DNA of 64,000 nucleotides from Mesorhizobium_G sp050247155 (GCA_050247155.1 JBFWUS010000001.1:124001-188000); one strand, 5' to 3'; shown: positions 16,864-25,464, numbered from the stretch's first letter. Numbers and translations are program-made. The notes: generated from the letters alone by a model not told the origin.

Positions 16864-17910
16864 ATGCTGGAAATTACAAGGCGGACGTTTGGGCTTGGCG
16901 CCGCCGCATCGGCGGCGGCGGTTGCCATGCCGCATGTCGCGCGGGCGCAGGAAGTCACGCTGAAGCTGCATCAATTCCTGCCGCTTCAGGCGAATGTGCC
17001 GAAACTCATCATCGAGCCGTGGATCAAAAAGGTGCAGGACGAGTCCGGCGGACGCATCAAGATCGAGCACTACCCGGCCATGCAACTCGGCGGCAAACCG
17101 CCGGAGCTGATCGACCAGGCCACCGACGGAACCGTGGACATCGTCTGGACGCTGCCAGGCTACACGCCCGGCCGCTTTCCTTCTCCCGAAGTCTTTGAGT
17201 TGCCCTTCACCATGACCAATGCCGAGGCGACATCGAAGGCTTACTGGGATCTGTTCACCAAATACATGAAGGACACGGAATTCAAGGATCAGCACATCAT
17301 CGGCACCTGGGTGCATGGCCCAGGCGTCGTCCATTCGAAGGAGCCGGTGAACAAGCTCGAGGACATGTCGGGCAAAAAGATCCGTGCGCCGACACGCGTC
17401 ATCACACAGTTGCTCGGAGCACTAGGCGCAACGCCCATCGGCATGCCGGTTCCGGCCATCACGGACGCCTTGTCGAAGGGGGTGATCGATGGCTGCGTGA
17501 TCCCATGGGAGGTGACGACCGCCCTCAAGGTGCCGGAGCTGGTCAGCAACCATACCGAACTGTCGGGCGACCACGCCATCTACACGACCGCCTTCGTGCT
17601 CGCCATGAACAAACCGCGCTATGATCAGCTTCCCGACGACCTGAAGAAGGTCATCGATGCCAATAGCGGCCAAGCTACAAGCGCATGGGCCGGGAAGACT
17701 CAAGCAGGCGCTGATGGGCCATCCCGTCAGGTAGCGGTCGACCGCGGCAACACCATCATCACGCTCGACCAAGCTGAAGTGGACCGCTGGAAAGCGGCTG
17801 CGCAGCCGGTCGTCGATGCGTGGGTCAAGGAAGTTTCCGGAAAAGGCGTGGAAGCGCAGAAGTTGCTCGATGAAGCCCGCGCGTTGATCGAGCAGTACAG
17901 CAAGGCGTAG
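16864..17910 (+). CDS. dctP: TRAP transporter substrate-binding protein (DctP type)
   Basis: This periplasmic receptor captures a carboxylate ligand for the DctQM permease. The N-terminus has a twin-arginine-like signal (TRRTFGLGAAAS with cleavage after VARA-Q), so export may use the Tat route. The body shows the DctP family features, including GKKIRAPTRVITQLLGALGA and the helical C-terminus. The length is 348 residues. The ATG at 16864 has an ideal GGGAGGAAT ribosome site and begins the signal; the open frame upstream to 16732 is not used. The ligand cannot be deduced, although organic acids are usual. dctQ and dctM follow after a repeat. Confidence 0.92.
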   Translation: MLEITRRTFGLGAAASAAAVAMPHVARAQEVTLKLHQFLPLQANVPKLIIEPWIKKVQDESGGRIKIEHYPAMQLGGKPPELIDQATDGTVDIVWTLPGYTPGRFPSPEVFELPFTMTNAEATSKAYWDLFTKYMKDTEFKDQHIIGTWVHGPGVVHSKEPVNKLEDMSGKKIRAPTRVITQLLGALGATPIGMPVPAITDALSKGVIDGCVIPWEVTTALKVPELVSNHTELSGDHAIYTTAFVLAMNKPRYDQLPDDLKKVIDANSGQATSAWAGKTQAGADGPSRQVAVDRGNTIITLDQAEVDRWKAAAQPVVDAWVKEVSGKGVEAQKLLDEARALIEQYSKA

Positions 17911-17923
17911 ATATCCGGGAATA

Positions 17924-18063
17924 CCCCCACCCCTGACCCTTCCCGTCAAAGGGGAGTGGGACTTAGCCGGCATATATGCCGTGCGAAAACGATCCATCTT
18001 TGTGCTGGGCGGTGCGGTAGCGGCATTTCCCTCCCCCTTGAAGGGAGGGGTTAGGGGTGGGGG
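17924..18063. repeat. Palindromic intergenic repeat between dctP and dctQ
   Basis: CCCCCACCCCTGACCC at the left edge is mirrored by GGGTTAGGGGTGGGGG at the right edge, with further C-rich/G-rich imperfect pairing inside (CTTCCCGTCAAAGGGGAG and CCCTCCCCCTTGAAGGGAGG). The element takes up most of the 224-bp gap between dctP and dctQ. It belongs to the same style of long GC-rich inverted repeats seen at several other gaps in this window. Confidence 0.75.
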
Positions 18064-18134
18064 AGATTGCAGTCGAGAGTTTTCAGTTGTCCGGCGGACG
18101 GTCGGCATAGTCCGTGAGAGGAGGGACCACCCGC

Positions 18135-18662
18135 ATGAGTGTTGCGCGCGCGGTCGACTGGCTTGCCCGGTCGCTGGCGGTGCTGGGCGGCATGACGCTC
18201 GGGGTGATTACGCTGTTGACGGTTACCAGCGTGGTTGGCCGGTCGCTTATCTGGGCGGGGTTCGGTCCCATCGCAGGCGACTATGAGATGGCGGAGGCGC
18301 TGACCGGCGTTGCTATCTTCTGCTTCCTGCCAATCTGCCAGTTGCACCGCGGCCATGTCGTGGTCGATCTGTTCGAGAAGCAGATGGGACCGACGCTGAC
18401 GCGATGGATCGATGCGCTGTCCGAGATCGTCATGGCGATTGTGCTGGTGATCATCGCCTGGCGGTTGACTGCGGGCTTCGCGGACAAATATCACAATGGC
18501 GAGACGAGCTTTATTCGCCAGTTCCCGATGTGGTGGGCCTACGGCGCTTCGCTCCTGCCAGCCTATGTGGCGGTGATCACAGCGCTTTATACATCCTGGC
18601 GTGGCGTCAAAGCGGTGGCCGTCGGCCGCGACCTGCTGCCTGAACATCTCGAGATCGAATAG
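18135..18662 (+). CDS. dctQ: TRAP transporter small permease (DctQ type)
   Basis: The 175-residue protein has four membrane helices, the arrangement of DctQ subunits, with the conserved AGDYEMAEALTGVAIFCFLP segment and a C-terminal FPMWWAYGASLLPAY region. DctQ pairs with DctM to form the sodium-driven transporter. ATG 18135 was chosen because AGGAGGG lies nine bases before it; an in-frame GTG at 18114 is the alternative. The stop abuts the dctM start directly, so the two are translated from one message. The palindromic repeat upstream separates it from dctP. Confidence 0.92.
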   Translation: MSVARAVDWLARSLAVLGGMTLGVITLLTVTSVVGRSLIWAGFGPIAGDYEMAEALTGVAIFCFLPICQLHRGHVVVDLFEKQMGPTLTRWIDALSEIVMAIVLVIIAWRLTAGFADKYHNGETSFIRQFPMWWAYGASLLPAYVAVITALYTSWRGVKAVAVGRDLLPEHLEIE

Positions 18663-19985
18663 ATGAGCGGCATTGCGCTTGGCCTCTGGTCTTTCGTCAT
18701 CCTGCTCGGCATGGTTTTCGCGCGGGTGCCGATCGGGCTTGCGATGTTCCTTTGCGGCGGCATCGGCTATTGGATCATCACCGGCACGCCATGGCCGCTG
18801 CTCAATCAGCTTAAGACGGTCACCTTCTCGACCTTTTCGAGTTACGATTTTTCCGTCGTGCCGTTGTTCCTGCTGATGGGACAATTCGCGGCCTATGGCG
18901 GCATTTCCGGCAAACTGTTCCGCAATGCGGAAAATTGGCTCGGCCATCGCAAGGGCGGCATCGCCATGGCGACCATCGGCGCCTGCGCCGGTTTCGGCGC
19001 GATCTGCGGCTCGTCCATGGCAACCGCCGCGACCATGAGCCAGGTGGCGCTGCCGGAACTGCGCCGCAACGGCTATTCCGGTGCGCTGGCCACGGGCACG
19101 CTGGCCGCCGGCGGAACGCTCGGCATTCTCATTCCGCCGTCGATCATTCTGGTCATCTACGCGTCGCTGACCGAACAGAACATCGCAAAACTGTTCGTCG
19201 CCGCTTTCATCCCAGGCATCCTCGCTGCTCTCGGCTATGCGCTGGCGATCCGCATCTATGTGCATTTCCATCCGGAAGAGGGCACGCGGCTCGAACGCAA
19301 ACCCTACGGCCAACGCTTTCGCGATCTCGCCGGCATCTGGGACATCATGATCGTTTTCGTGCTGGTTCTGGGCGGCATCTATGGCGGCTTTTTCACACCG
19401 ACCGAGGCGGCGGCCTTCGGCGCTCTGGGCTGCGGCCTGATCGCCTGGGCGCGCGGCGGCATGACGCGCGAAAAGCTGATGGAGGCGGTGATCTATACGG
19501 CCGTGGCGTCTGCGATGATGTTTTTCATCGTGCTTGGCGCCGGCCTCTACAACAGCTTTCTGGCGCTCACGCAGTTGCCTCAACAGGCGGCGGAGATTGT
19601 CGTCGGGTTTGGCTTGAGCCCGTGGACGATCCTCTCCGCGATCCTGATCCTCTATCTGATCCTCGGCGGGCCGATGGATTCGCTGTCGATGATCCTTTTG
19701 ACCATTCCGATCTTCTTCCCGATCATCATGAGCTTGGATTTCGGCCTGACGCCGGAAGAAACGGCGATCTGGTTCGGCATTTTGGTGCTCATATCGGTGG
19801 AGGTGGGGTTGATATCGCCGCCAGTGGGCATGAACCTCTTCATTATCCAGTCGATGGCGAAGGACGTGCCGACCGGTCAGGTGTTTCGCGGCGTTATCCC
19901 GTTCATCATCTCGGATGTGATCCGCACAATTATCCTTGTCGTCTTTCCATCTATCACATTGTGGCTGTTGCGGACGCTCTACTGA
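18663..19985 (+). CDS. dctM: TRAP transporter large permease (DctM type)
   Basis: This 440-residue inner-membrane protein has about twelve hydrophobic segments and DctM signatures such as SSMATAATMSQVALPELRR and GTLGILIPPSIILVIYA. It forms the transport channel with DctQ and receives substrate from DctP. It starts at the base after the dctQ stop. The end lies only 6 bp from the stop of a convergent DUF442 gene. The set of three genes in the order P-Q-M is typical of C4-dicarboxylate or related acid uptake. Confidence 0.95.
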   Translation: MSGIALGLWSFVILLGMVFARVPIGLAMFLCGGIGYWIITGTPWPLLNQLKTVTFSTFSSYDFSVVPLFLLMGQFAAYGGISGKLFRNAENWLGHRKGGIAMATIGACAGFGAICGSSMATAATMSQVALPELRRNGYSGALATGTLAAGGTLGILIPPSIILVIYASLTEQNIAKLFVAAFIPGILAALGYALAIRIYVHFHPEEGTRLERKPYGQRFRDLAGIWDIMIVFVLVLGGIYGGFFTPTEAAAFGALGCGLIAWARGGMTREKLMEAVIYTAVASAMMFFIVLGAGLYNSFLALTQLPQQAAEIVVGFGLSPWTILSAILILYLILGGPMDSLSMILLTIPIFFPIIMSLDFGLTPEETAIWFGILVLISVEVGLISPPVGMNLFIIQSMAKDVPTGQVFRGVIPFIISDVIRTIILVVFPSITLWLLRTLY

Positions 19986-19991
19986 GTGGCA

Positions 19992-20330
19992 TCATGCCTT
20001 CATCTGCTGGATCGCGGCGTAAAGATTGGTGCAGCGCGTACCGGAGCGGCAGTAGGCGAAGACAGGCGCCGGCAGGTCTTCCAAAGCCGCCGCCTGATCT
20101 TCGACATTCTGCGCCGTCATCTGGCCGCTGATGACGGGAATCCAGCTGAAGGTCAGGCCGGCGGCCTCCACCGCCTTCTGGAATTCGTCGTGGCCGGGCT
20201 GGCCGGGGTCTTCATTGTCGGGCCGGTTGCAGATCACGCTCTTGAAGCCTGCTTCCTTGATCAGGTTCACGTCGTCGACGCTGATCTGCGGCGAGACGGC
20301 ATAATCTTCGGTGAGCTGACGATATTGCAT
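19992..20330 (-). CDS. DUF442 / TIGR01244 family phosphatase-rhodanese-like protein
   Basis: The 112-residue protein has the dual-specificity phosphatase-like fold of the DUF442 (beta-lactamase hydrolase-like) family. The active-site loop is YCRSGTRC, with the reactive cysteine followed by arginine four residues on, as in rhodanese-type loops. In other bacteria this domain is fused to or adjacent to a persulfide dioxygenase, so a role in sulfur transfer is plausible. None of those partners lies beside it here. The start MQYRQLTEDY is the family norm. Confidence 0.87.
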   Translation of the reverse strand: MQYRQLTEDYAVSPQISVDDVNLIKEAGFKSVICNRPDNEDPGQPGHDEFQKAVEAAGLTFSWIPVISGQMTAQNVEDQAAALEDLPAPVFAYCRSGTRCTNLYAAIQQMKA

Positions 20331-20425
20331 GACAGACGTCCTCGGCTGCGAAAGCGCCGTATTTGCCCGCAGGGAGCCGCCCGCGTCAATGGCGGACGGC
20401 GGCGCAGGACTTCAGTCAAACGCGA

Positions 20426-21361
20426 TCAGCTTCCGCTGACCGCGCCTTTGATGGTCGACACATTGTGCCGCATCAGGTCGATATAGGTCGCGGCCGGGCC
20501 GTCTTCCTTCGACAAAGCGTCGGAGTAGAGCGTACCACCGACCTTCAGTCCCGTTTCAGAAGCGATCTGCTCGATCAGGCGCGGGTCGGCGATGTTTTCT
20601 ACAAAGACGGCCGCTGCCTTGTCTTCCCGGATCTGCTTTATCAAAGACGCAACATCGGCGGCGGATGCTTCAGCTTCCGTCGAGATGCCTTCCGGCGCGA
20701 GGAAACGAATGCCATAGGCGTGCTCGAAATAGCCGAAGGCGTCGTGCGTTGTGATGATCGTGCGGCGATCCTGCGGGATCGAGCCGATAGCGGCCTTGAT
20801 TTCTTCGTCCAGCGCTTCCAGCTTTGCATCATACGCAAGCGCATTCGTCTTGTAGGCTTCGCAGCCGGCCGGATCCGCGGCGCAGAAGGCGTCGGCAATG
20901 TTCTTCACGTAAATCTGAGCATTGGCGACCGACTGGAAGGCGTGCGGATCGAACTCGCCGTCGTGATGATGGCCTTCAGCCTCCGCTGCTTCCTTGCCTT
21001 CATGATGATGGTCCTCGGCCATCGCGATAGGTGTAACGCCCTTGGTCAGTTCCGCAATGGCGGCCTTGCTGGCGCTGGTCTCGACCAAGCGCTGCAAAAA
21101 GCCTTCGAAATGCAGGCCGTTGACCAGAACGACCTTGGCGTCATGCATGGCGACGGCATCCGCAGGCTTCGGCTCGTAGACATGGGCATCGCCGCCCGGG
21201 CCGACGAGCGTCGTGAGTTCGATGTGGTCGCCGCCGACATTTTTGACGAAGTCGGCAATGATCGAGAAGCTGGCGACGACTTTGAGCTTTTCGGCCTGAG
21301 CGGCAGCCGGACCCAGCATGAACACGCTGGCGGCGAGAGCAAGGCGAAGTGATGTGAGCAT
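20426..21361 (-). CDS. znuA: Zinc ABC transporter substrate-binding protein (ZnuA/AztC type)
   Basis: This periplasmic cluster A-I metal receptor has a signal peptide cut after PAAAQA and the usual metal-ligand histidines in DAHVYEPK, NGLHFEGF, FDPHAFQS and THDAFGYF. A histidine-rich loop (EDHHHEGKEAAEAEGHHHDG, about residues 117-136) is typical of zinc rather than manganese receptors. The DPHAFQSVANAQIYV region resembles AztC-type proteins. Length is 311 residues. It is the last gene of a three-gene unit with a permease and an ATPase, downstream of Zur-type operators. Confidence 0.92.
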   Translation of the reverse strand: MLTSLRLALAASVFMLGPAAAQAEKLKVVASFSIIADFVKNVGGDHIELTTLVGPGGDAHVYEPKPADAVAMHDAKVVLVNGLHFEGFLQRLVETSASKAAIAELTKGVTPIAMAEDHHHEGKEAAEAEGHHHDGEFDPHAFQSVANAQIYVKNIADAFCAADPAGCEAYKTNALAYDAKLEALDEEIKAAIGSIPQDRRTIITTHDAFGYFEHAYGIRFLAPEGISTEAEASAADVASLIKQIREDKAAAVFVENIADPRLIEQIASETGLKVGGTLYSDALSKEDGPAATYIDLMRHNVSTIKGAVSGS

Positions 21362-21373
21362 AGAAGAAACTCC

Positions 21374-22240
21374 TTATGCGGTGCGGTGGCGGTGCGGCCT
21401 GGCGCGGGTGGCAATGACGCCGCGTGAACCGAGCAGAATGGACAGGAAATAGATCGCGCCGGCTGCAAAAATGATCGCCGGGCCGGAGGGCAGGGCGGCG
21501 TGATAGGACAGCAGCAGGCCGGCCGCGCAGGACACCATGCCGATGACGACGGCAAGCGCGGCCATGGTCTCGACGCGCGATGTCCAGAAGCGCGCGGCGG
21601 CCGCCGGCAGCATCATCAGGCCGACCGAAAGCAGCGTGCCGAGCGCCTGGAAACCGGCGACGAGGTTCAGCACGACGAGGCCTAGGAAGACAAAATGCAC
21701 CGGCGCACCGAGCCTGCTGACCGAGCGCAGGAAGAGTGGGTCAAGGCATTCAGCCACCAGCGCTCGCCAGAAGATCGTGAGCAGGATCAGCGTAACGGCG
21801 GCGATGCCGGCGATGAGGGTCAGCGCGGCATTGTCGAGCGCCAGCACCGTGCCGAACAGCACGTGCATCAGGTCGACCGACGAGCCACGCATAGACACGA
21901 TCAGCACGCCGGCAGCGAGCGAGATGAGGTAGAACGCCGCCATGGAGGCGTCTTCGCGTTGTGCGGTGAAGCGTGAGACCGCGCCTGCCCCCAGCGCCAC
22001 GACCAGGCCGGCGATCAGGCCGCCGATGGTCATGGGCACGATTTCAAGTCCGTAGAACAGGAAGGCCACCGCGGCGCCCGGCAGGATGGCGTGGGCCATG
22101 GCGTCGCCCGCCAGGCTCATGCGGCGCAGCATCAGGAACACGCCGACCGGGCAGGAGCTCAACGACAACGACAGGGAGCCCGCGAGCGCGCGCTGCATGA
22201 AGCCGAATTCGACGAATGGGGCGATAAGGAAGTCGTACAT
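21374..22240 (-). CDS. znuB: Zinc ABC transporter permease
   Basis: The 288-residue protein has seven to nine membrane segments and the ABC-3 family motifs LRRMSLAGDAMAHAILPGAA and FQALGTLLSVGLMMLPAA. It forms the channel for zinc with ZnuC and ZnuA. It starts 15 bp after the ATPase gene and ends 12 bp before the receptor gene. The C-terminus is basic and histidine-containing (ARPHRHRTA). AztB of the AztABC system is an equally good name. Confidence 0.92.
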   Translation of the reverse strand: MYDFLIAPFVEFGFMQRALAGSLSLSLSSCPVGVFLMLRRMSLAGDAMAHAILPGAAVAFLFYGLEIVPMTIGGLIAGLVVALGAGAVSRFTAQREDASMAAFYLISLAAGVLIVSMRGSSVDLMHVLFGTVLALDNAALTLIAGIAAVTLILLTIFWRALVAECLDPLFLRSVSRLGAPVHFVFLGLVVLNLVAGFQALGTLLSVGLMMLPAAAARFWTSRVETMAALAVVIGMVSCAAGLLLSYHAALPSGPAIIFAAGAIYFLSILLGSRGVIATRARPHRHRTA

Positions 22241-22255
22241 CGGGCGGGCTATCGC

Positions 22256-23062
22256 TCAGGTCGAAACGGCGTGCTTGTGGGTCTCATGGTCGTGATGATG
22301 GCCATGATGATGATCTTTGCCCTGCCGGTCGTCGCTCTCGCACCACGGCGCGTCGTCGTGCCAGGCTTCATCGAACTCGCGCGCATGGTGGAGATTGCCG
22401 GACGACAGCACGTCGCTCGTGGCTCCCCAGGCGACGGGACGGCGCGCCAGAAGCAGGGTCTCCGGGAAATGCTGGCGGGCAAGCTCCAGATCGTGCAGGA
22501 CGACGACGACCGTGCGCTTTTCGCCATGCCAACGCTCGATCATGGCGACCAGGTCGCGGACGGTCCTGGCGTCGATCGCATTGAAGGGTTCATCGAGCAG
22601 GATCAGGTTTGCATTCTGCACCAGCACACGGGCGAACAGCGCCCGCTGCATCTGCCCGCCGGACAGCGTGTCGATCGGTCGCGTCTCGAAGCCGCCGAGG
22701 CCCACGGCAACCAGCGCGTCATGCACGGCCTTGCGGTCCTCAGCCGAGAACCGGCCCAGCAAGCCACGCGTTGGCCAGAGGCCGAGCGAGACCAGATCGA
22801 TGACACGCGCCGGAAAGGAGCGGTCGATTTCCGATTGCTGCGGCAAATAGGCGATACGGGTCTCTGGTGCCACGCGGATCGAGCCCGACATCGGCTTCAG
22901 GATACCGACGATCCCCTTCATGAGCGTCGATTTTCCCGAGCCGTTTGCGCCGACGACGGCCGTGAGAGAACCGCGCCGCAGCGGACCGGCGAGATGGTGC
23001 ACCGCCGGATGCTTCTCATAGCCGAGCGTCAGGTCATTGAAGGTGAGGCAAGCGTCGGTCAT
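22256..23062 (-). CDS. znuC: Zinc ABC transporter ATP-binding protein with histidine-rich tail
   Basis: The ATPase has Walker A GANGSGKS (38-45), the signature LSGGQMQRALFARVL and Walker B LILLDEPF. The last 25 residues are rich in histidine (KDHHHGHHHDHETHKH), which suggests that the cytoplasmic face can bind zinc, perhaps as a buffer or sensor. ATG 23062 gives 268 residues with the normal N-terminus; an upstream in-frame start at 23101 would overlap the operator. It is the first gene of the unit and diverges from zur. Confidence 0.92.
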   Translation of the reverse strand: MTDACLTFNDLTLGYEKHPAVHHLAGPLRRGSLTAVVGANGSGKSTLMKGIVGILKPMSGSIRVAPETRIAYLPQQSEIDRSFPARVIDLVSLGLWPTRGLLGRFSAEDRKAVHDALVAVGLGGFETRPIDTLSGGQMQRALFARVLVQNANLILLDEPFNAIDARTVRDLVAMIERWHGEKRTVVVVLHDLELARQHFPETLLLARRPVAWGATSDVLSSGNLHHAREFDEAWHDDAPWCESDDRQGKDHHHGHHHDHETHKHAVST

Positions 23063-23100
23063 ATAGGAGGTGCGCCTGTGGACAGGGCCGGCGACGGCCA

Positions 23101-23136
23101 TGTAATGTTATTACAGGACTATGTGATGTTATTACG
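23101..23136. promoter_or_regulatory. Two tandem Zur-box-like operators
   Basis: Site 1 at 23101-23115 is TGTAATGTTATTACA, a perfect TGTAAT-N3-ATTACA dyad. Site 2 at 23122-23136 is TGTGATGTTATTACG, the same sequence with two changes. Their centres are 21 bp apart, two helical turns. They lie between znuC and the divergent zur gene, where a Zur regulator would act on both directions. Confidence 0.75.
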
Positions 23137-23187
23137 TTCGTCAAGGTGGGTTCGGGCAGAACCGCATTGACGCCAGCAGGAAAAGAC

Positions 23188-23580
23188 ATGGCCGCCGCAC
23201 GTGAACTAACAAAGAACCAGACCCTCGTCTTCGACGCTTTGTCCAAAGCATCGGGGCCGCTCAGCGCCTATTCGTTGCTCGACCAGCTTCGCGACGACGG
23301 GTTTCGCGCGCCGCTGCAGGTCTATCGGGCGCTGGAGAAGCTGCAGGAAATGGGGCTGGTGCACAGGCTGGAAAGCCTCAACGCCTTCGTGGCGTGCGCG
23401 CATGACCACGAGCACGGGCTGATGGCCTTCGCCATTTGCGAGCGGTGCGGGCAGGTGACCGAGTTCTCGGACGACATGATCGAGGAAAGACTGGGCGTAT
23501 GGGCGCGGGACAGCGGCTTCCACGCGCACAAGACGACGATCGAGATTCGTGGCGATTGCGCGGCTTGTCACAGTCATTGA
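23188..23580 (+). CDS. zur: Fur-family zinc regulator (Zur)
   Basis: The 130-residue protein has the Fur fold: an N-terminal winged helix (LTKNQTLVFDALSKASGPLSA in part) and a C-terminal metal-binding domain with histidines (ACAHDHEHGLMAF) and two cysteine pairs, ICERCGQ and DCAACHSH, that make the structural zinc site. Position divergent from the zinc ABC transporter, with two TGTAAT-N3-ATTACA-type sites between, identifies it as Zur rather than Fur. Start ATG 23188 follows CAGGAAAAG; the open frame reaches 23146. Confidence 0.92.
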   Translation: MAAARELTKNQTLVFDALSKASGPLSAYSLLDQLRDDGFRAPLQVYRALEKLQEMGLVHRLESLNAFVACAHDHEHGLMAFAICERCGQVTEFSDDMIEERLGVWARDSGFHAHKTTIEIRGDCAACHSH

Positions 23581-23617
23581 CGGCGGCTGGTTATTATCCA
23601 ACGATGGGCGTCCGCTG

Positions 23618-23760
23618 AGTGTCTGATCCAAAAGTCGCCATGCCGGACTGCAAATGGCGCTTTTCTGCGCTTCGGTGCTCACGTACTTCGTGTACGCTCC
23701 GCTCCGATGCTCGAAAATCGCCATTTTCGCCTCGGCCTGACGTTTTTTGATTCAGACACT
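23618..23760. repeat. 143-bp palindromic MITE-like repeat, copy 2
   Basis: The element starts AGTGTCTGATCCAAAAG and ends TTTTTTGATTCAGACACT, so the outer 15 or so bases are inverted repeats of each other. It has the same length and interior as copy 1 at 7174-7316, with scattered differences. It ends 34 bp before the start of the FAD oxidase gene and may supply or disturb that gene's promoter. Confidence 0.87.
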
Positions 23761-23794
23761 GACAGAAGCCACCAACCGAAGCCCGAGCATTTCC

Positions 23795-24910
23795 ATGACT
23801 GATACAATTGACGTCGATGTCGCCATCGTCGGAGCCGGCATTGCGGGCGTCGGACTGGCTGCCGAGCTCGCTGTTGACTACCGGACGGCAATCATCGAGC
23901 AGGAGAGTCGACCGGCCTACCATTCGACCGGACGCTCGGCCGCGATCTTTATCCGCAATTACGGGAATGCCGTCATCCGGGCGCTGAGCCGGGCCAGCGC
24001 GCCGCTCTTCGAGAAGCCGGACACGACGCTTTTCCCGCATCCGCTTGTTTCGCGGCGCGGTTTGCTGTTTGTCGCCGACGAGGCGGCGCTCGCCCATCAC
24101 AACGAGTTGTTGGAGATGGCAGACGGCATGCGGCCGATCTCGATCGATGAGGCCATCGCAATGGTGCCGATCATGCGCCGCGACTGGCTGGTGGCGGCGG
24201 CCTATGAGGAAGACGCGCAGGACATCGATGTCGCGGCGTTGCACGAAGGATGGCTGCGCAGGGCGCGAGCAGGCGGAGCAAAGGTTCTGACTGACGCGCC
24301 TTTGACGCGCGGTGAGCGCAAAGGCGGCAAGTGGCTGCTGGAAACGAAAAAGGGAATAGTTTCGGCCGATGTTGTGGTCAATGCCGCCGGTGCCTGGGCC
24401 GACCCTGTTGCGATGGCTTGCGGCGTCAAAGCCTTGGGCATCCAGCCAATGCGCCGCTCGATTGCCGTTTTGCCGGCACCGGAAGGCCTCGACCCTACTC
24501 ACTGGCCCTGCGTCGACCACTCCTCAGAGACCTGGTATTTCAAACCCGACGCCGGAAAGCTGTTTGTTTCGCCGTCCGAGGAAATTCCGGTCGAGCCGCA
24601 CGACGCCTATGTCGATGACATGGTGCTGGCCGAAGGGCTGGACCGCTTCTGTCAGGCGACGACTTACGAGCTCACGCATGTGGAAAATAGCTGGGCCGGG
24701 CTGCGCAATTTCGCGCCCGACCGCACGCCCGTCTGCGGATTTTCGCGTGGTGAGGACGGCTTTTTCTGGCTGGCGGGGCAGGGCGGCTATGGCATCCAGA
24801 CCGCGCCTGCGTTATCGCGGCTGGCCGGTCGCCTGATCCGTCAGGCTGAGCCGGACGCGGACCTGGCGGGCATTGTCGATGCCCTGTCGCCCAATCGATT
24901 TTCCAACTGA
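23795..24910 (+). CDS. FAD-dependent amino acid/glycine oxidase-like protein (DAO family)
   Basis: This 371-residue flavoprotein has the FAD-binding GAGIAGVGLAAELA loop near residues 14-27 and the C-terminal DAO-family segment GQGGYGIQTAPALSRLAGRL. Such enzymes oxidise amino or imino acids to imines with release of peroxide or transfer of electrons to a carrier. The precise substrate is not readable. A ridA gene 26 bp downstream is consistent with imine production, because RidA hydrolyses reactive enamines and imines. ATG 23795 was chosen; an in-frame start at 23747 lies inside the MITE-like repeat and is unlikely. Confidence 0.88.
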   Translation: MTDTIDVDVAIVGAGIAGVGLAAELAVDYRTAIIEQESRPAYHSTGRSAAIFIRNYGNAVIRALSRASAPLFEKPDTTLFPHPLVSRRGLLFVADEAALAHHNELLEMADGMRPISIDEAIAMVPIMRRDWLVAAAYEEDAQDIDVAALHEGWLRRARAGGAKVLTDAPLTRGERKGGKWLLETKKGIVSADVVVNAAGAWADPVAMACGVKALGIQPMRRSIAVLPAPEGLDPTHWPCVDHSSETWYFKPDAGKLFVSPSEEIPVEPHDAYVDDMVLAEGLDRFCQATTYELTHVENSWAGLRNFAPDRTPVCGFSRGEDGFFWLAGQGGYGIQTAPALSRLAGRLIRQAEPDADLAGIVDALSPNRFSN

Positions 24911-24935
24911 AGACTTGTTACGAAAGGACATTTCC

Positions 24936-25280
24936 ATGAGCATTCGCCGCATCGAGGCAGGCCCGCGCATGAGCCAGGCCGTCATCCACGGCAATACCGT
25001 CTATCTGGCCGGACAGGTCGGCGCGCCGGGCAAGAGCGTGACCGAACAGACGCAGGCCGTGCTGGCGTCCATCGACCGGCTGCTCAAAGAAGCTGGCAGC
25101 GAGAAGTCGAAGATTCTTCAGGCGATCATCTGGCTGGCCGACATGAAGGACTTTGGCGAGATGAACGCGGTTTGGGACAAGTGGGTCGACGGCCCGAATG
25201 CGCCGGCGCGTGCGACGGGTGAGGCGAAGCTGGCAACGCCGGATTATCTGGTGGAGGTCATTATTACGGCGGCGGTGTAG
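24936..25280 (+). CDS. ridA: RidA family enamine/imine deaminase
   Basis: The 114-residue protein belongs to the RidA/YjgF/UK114 family, with MSQAVIHGNTVYLAGQVG near the start, EQTQAVLASIDRLLKEAGS in the middle and the acid-pocket PARATGEAKLATPDYLVEV at the end. The arginine of PARAT is the residue that holds the substrate carboxylate. The start ATG 24936 has a GAAAGGA ribosome site. It is probably cotranscribed with the upstream FAD oxidase and would clear the imines that enzyme forms. Confidence 0.9.
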   Translation: MSIRRIEAGPRMSQAVIHGNTVYLAGQVGAPGKSVTEQTQAVLASIDRLLKEAGSEKSKILQAIIWLADMKDFGEMNAVWDKWVDGPNAPARATGEAKLATPDYLVEVIITAAV

Positions 25281-25291
25281 ACGCGCTGGTC

Positions 25292-25454
25292 ACCCTCCCC
25301 CTTGTGGGGAGGGTCGGCGAACGATCATCTTGCGTAGCAAGTGACCGTGAGACGGGGTGGGGGTGGTCTGGATATTCCACGTCTCAGAATCGTCTCCACC
25401 CCCACCCCGATCCCTCGCAAGCTCAGGATCGACCCTCCCCACAAGGGGGAGGGT
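25292..25454. repeat. Palindromic intergenic repeat after ridA
   Basis: ACCCTCCCCCTTGTGGGGAG at the left end is mirrored by CTCCCACAAGGGGGAGGGT at the right end, and an inner pair (ACGGGGTGGGGGTGG and CCACCCCCACCCCGA) continues the fold. The element fills the gap between two convergent genes, so it may also stop transcription from both sides. Confidence 0.8.
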
Positions 25455-25464
25455 AAACAGCTCG

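Noticed and set aside
18051..19583. A 510-codon minus-strand frame opposite the TRAP permease genes
   Set aside because: Its composition is that of a reverse-strand shadow; dctQ and dctM are clear on the other strand.
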